From Verrucomicrobiales bacterium (GTDB taxonomy: Bacteria > Verrucomicrobiota > Verrucomicrobiia > Verrucomicrobiales > DEV007), in assembly GCA_030730365.1 (NCBI GenBank), contig JANQVJ010000040.1, forward strand, positions 85,155-149,154: a stretch of DNA of 64,000 nucleotides, read 5' to 3'. The notes beneath the pieces were generated by a model, which ran no database searches, was not told the DNA's origin, and worked only from the letters and a program-made list of their open reading frames with translations. Made by a program: the position numbers and the translations under genes. Positions 62,765-64,000 of the stretch are shown one piece after another. Within the stretch, counting starts at the first letter, position 1. Each line of letters opens with the position of its first letter.

Positions 62765-64000
62765 TCACTGGCAGGCTTCGCATTCGCCTCCGTTAAGGAG
62801 GGCATCGAGGGAGCAGGCCTGTTTCTCGGCATCGGTGAACTCGCGGGGAGCATCGGCGGCGTAGATACGCACTTCCTTGTTCACCTTGGTCGTGGCCTTC
62901 TCGATGTTTGAGGCCTGTTGGGTGCGTAGGTAGTAGGTGGTTTTTAGCCCTTTGTGCCAGGCCGCGCGATACATGTGGGAGAGGGTCTTCAGGTCCGGTG
63001 TCGCAAGGAAGAGGTTCACCGACTGGGACTGGTCGATCCATTTCTGACGACGGGCGGCGGCTTCGATGAACCACTCGTAATCGATCGAGAAGGCGGTCGC
63101 GTATTTCTTCTTCAAATCAGCGGGGATCTCCTCGATGTCGGCTAGTTCACCGTCGTAGTACTTCAGTCGTTCGACCATGTCCTCGCCCCACAGACCGAGG
63201 GCCTTGAGATCGCGGACAAGGTAGGTATTGAGTACGATGAAGTCTCCCGAGAGGTTGCCTTTCACGAAGAGGTTCTTGAAGGTCGGCTCGATACACGGGG
63301 TGCTACCCATGATGTTCGAGATCGTCGCGGTCGGGGCGATCGCGAGGACGTTGCTGTTGCGCATACCCTGACGCTGGATCTTCGCGCGGAGGACGTCCCA
63401 GTCCATGCGACCGCCGCGGGGGACGTCGATGGATTCGCCGCGCTCTTCCTCGAGCATGTCGATGGTGTCGGCAGGCATGATCCCGCGATCCCATTTCGAT
63501 CCTTTAAAGGTCGAGTAACTGCCGCGCTCGGCCGCGAGATCGCTCGAGGCTTCATAGGCGAAATAAGCGATCGCCTCCATGAACTCATCGTTGAACTCTA
63601 CTGCCTCTTCACTCGCGAAGGAGATATTGCGGGCGAAGAGAGCATTCTGCACGCCCATGACACCGAGCCCGACGGGGCGGTGTCGGCTGTTGGCATTCTT
63701 CGCCGCATCGGTCGGGTAGAAGTTGATGTCGATGACGTTGTCGAGGGCACGAACGGCGACGCGGACGGTCTCGCGCAGTTTCACGAGGTCGAGGGTGCCG
63801 TCTTCTTTGATGTGCGTGTCGAGAACAATGGATCCGAGGTTACACACCGCAGTCTCATCGGCTGAGGTATTAAGGGTGATCTCGGTGCAGAGGTTCGAGC
63901 TGTGGATGACACCGACGTGGTCCTGTGGGCTGCGGACGTTGCAGGGATCTTTGAAGGTGATCCAGGGATGACCGGTTTCAAAAATCATCTTCAGCATCTG
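62765..64000 (-). CDS. nrdA: Ribonucleoside-diphosphate reductase, alpha subunit (C-terminal part)
   Basis: The frame runs to the window edge, so the N-terminus is missing and 411 residues are visible. Class I NrdA reduces NDPs to dNDPs. Seen: the substrate and radical-site segments [27 protein letters not shown] (Cys, CxE, second Cys), [42 protein letters not shown] and the Tyr pair in [19 protein letters not shown]. The C-terminal redox pair is CEACQ. All catalytic residues in view are intact. nrdB is not visible. A terminator follows the stop. Confidence 0.95.
   Translation of the reverse strand, partial: QMLKMIFETGHPWITFKDPCNVRSPQDHVGVIHSSNLCTEITLNTSADETAVCNLGSIVLDTHIKEDGTLDLVKLRETVRVAVRALDNVIDINFYPTDAAKNANSRHRPVGLGVMGVQNALFARNISFASEEAVEFNDEFMEAIAYFAYEASSDLAAERGSYSTFKGSKWDRGIMPADTIDMLEEERGESIDVPRGGRMDWDVLRAKIQRQGMRNSNVLAIAPTATISNIMGSTPCIEPTFKNLFVKGNLSGDFIVLNTYLVRDLKALGLWGEDMVERLKYYDGELADIEEIPADLKKKYATAFSIDYEWFIEAAARRQKWIDQSQSVNLFLATPDLKTLSHMYRAAWHKGLKTTYYLRTQQASNIEKATTKVNKEVRIYAADAPREFTDAEKQACSLDALLNGGECEACQ

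Overview
The window looks like chromosomal DNA of a high-GC, Gram-negative bacterium of the phylum Verrucomicrobiota, probably near Verrucomicrobiales/Verrucomicrobiaceae. The evidence is indirect: an oversized GreA-type elongation factor, a TIGR04073 exosortase-associated protein, GYF_2-domain proteins, paired secreted sulfatases, a large Pro-rich protein with a KKETVRISLRA motif, a kdsB gene (LPS outer membrane) and a TonB-dependent receptor. I saw no rRNA, no tRNA I could support by eye, no CRISPR array and no transposase.

Layout. 0-5.9 kb: the C-terminal end of a truncated hypothetical gene, a hairpin block, tcdA and rlmH (divergent), a HlyD-like adaptor overlapping a secreted alpha/alpha-toroid protein, and queA. 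6-11.3 kb: a PgpH-type HD hydrolase with ybeY, a GYF_2-CD225 protein with a DUF2752 protein, then (minus strand) an N-acetylmuramoyl-L-alanine amidase and the NAD(P)HX repair enzyme. 11.6-19 kb: a secreted FKBP with a strong terminator, then punA, panE, a nucleoside hydrolase and two convergent sulfatases. 19.2-25 kb: CPBP protease-comF, accD, pyrD and nadE. 25-34 kb is the least ordinary part. It holds a Wzz/BY-kinase-like protein without its catalytic motifs, a TonB-dependent receptor, a stack of five hairpins next to a small integrase-arm-like protein, a secreted protein with a degenerate Lon-like domain, a thioesterase, a GYF_2-PH-like protein and a cNMP-fold protein. 33-46 kb: hslO with a mini-RNase III-like gene, a lipoprotein, a CreB/CreC-type two-component pair, the giant GreA, a TIGR04073 protein, an M20 peptidase, a Pro-rich membrane protein, thioredoxin, a DUF6580 protein, an M3 oligopeptidase and a HipB/HipA module. 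47-64 kb: pyrG-kdsB, thrH, an alpha/beta hydrolase, glgP, a CPBP-thiL-tsaE-tsaB operon, carB, an HNH-derived protein, a PrsW-type protease and the C-terminal two thirds or so of nrdA.

How the genes fit together. Most are single-copy housekeeping functions: tRNA modification (tcdA, queA, tsaB, tsaE), ribosome maturation (rlmH, ybeY), pyrimidine and nucleotide supply (pyrD, pyrG, carB, nrdA, punA), NAD synthesis and repair (nadE, nnr), fatty-acid start (accD) and glycogen breakdown (glgP). They are spread over many short operons, several with 4-bp ATGA overlaps. The accessory layer concerns the cell surface and degradation: sulfatases, TonB receptor, adaptor, polysaccharide chain-length protein and secreted enzymes.

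Repeats. A nearly perfect 36-40 bp palindrome (arm GGACAATAAATGTC..) occurs twice in intergenic DNA. A different hairpin block lies at 0.6 kb, a 22-bp inverted repeat encloses a 0.28-kb gene-free segment at 50.1-50.4 kb, and a 7-bp tandem repeat forms the accD/pyrD junction. No complete mobile element or defence system was recognised; the most promising unexplained locus is 28.9-29.6 kb.
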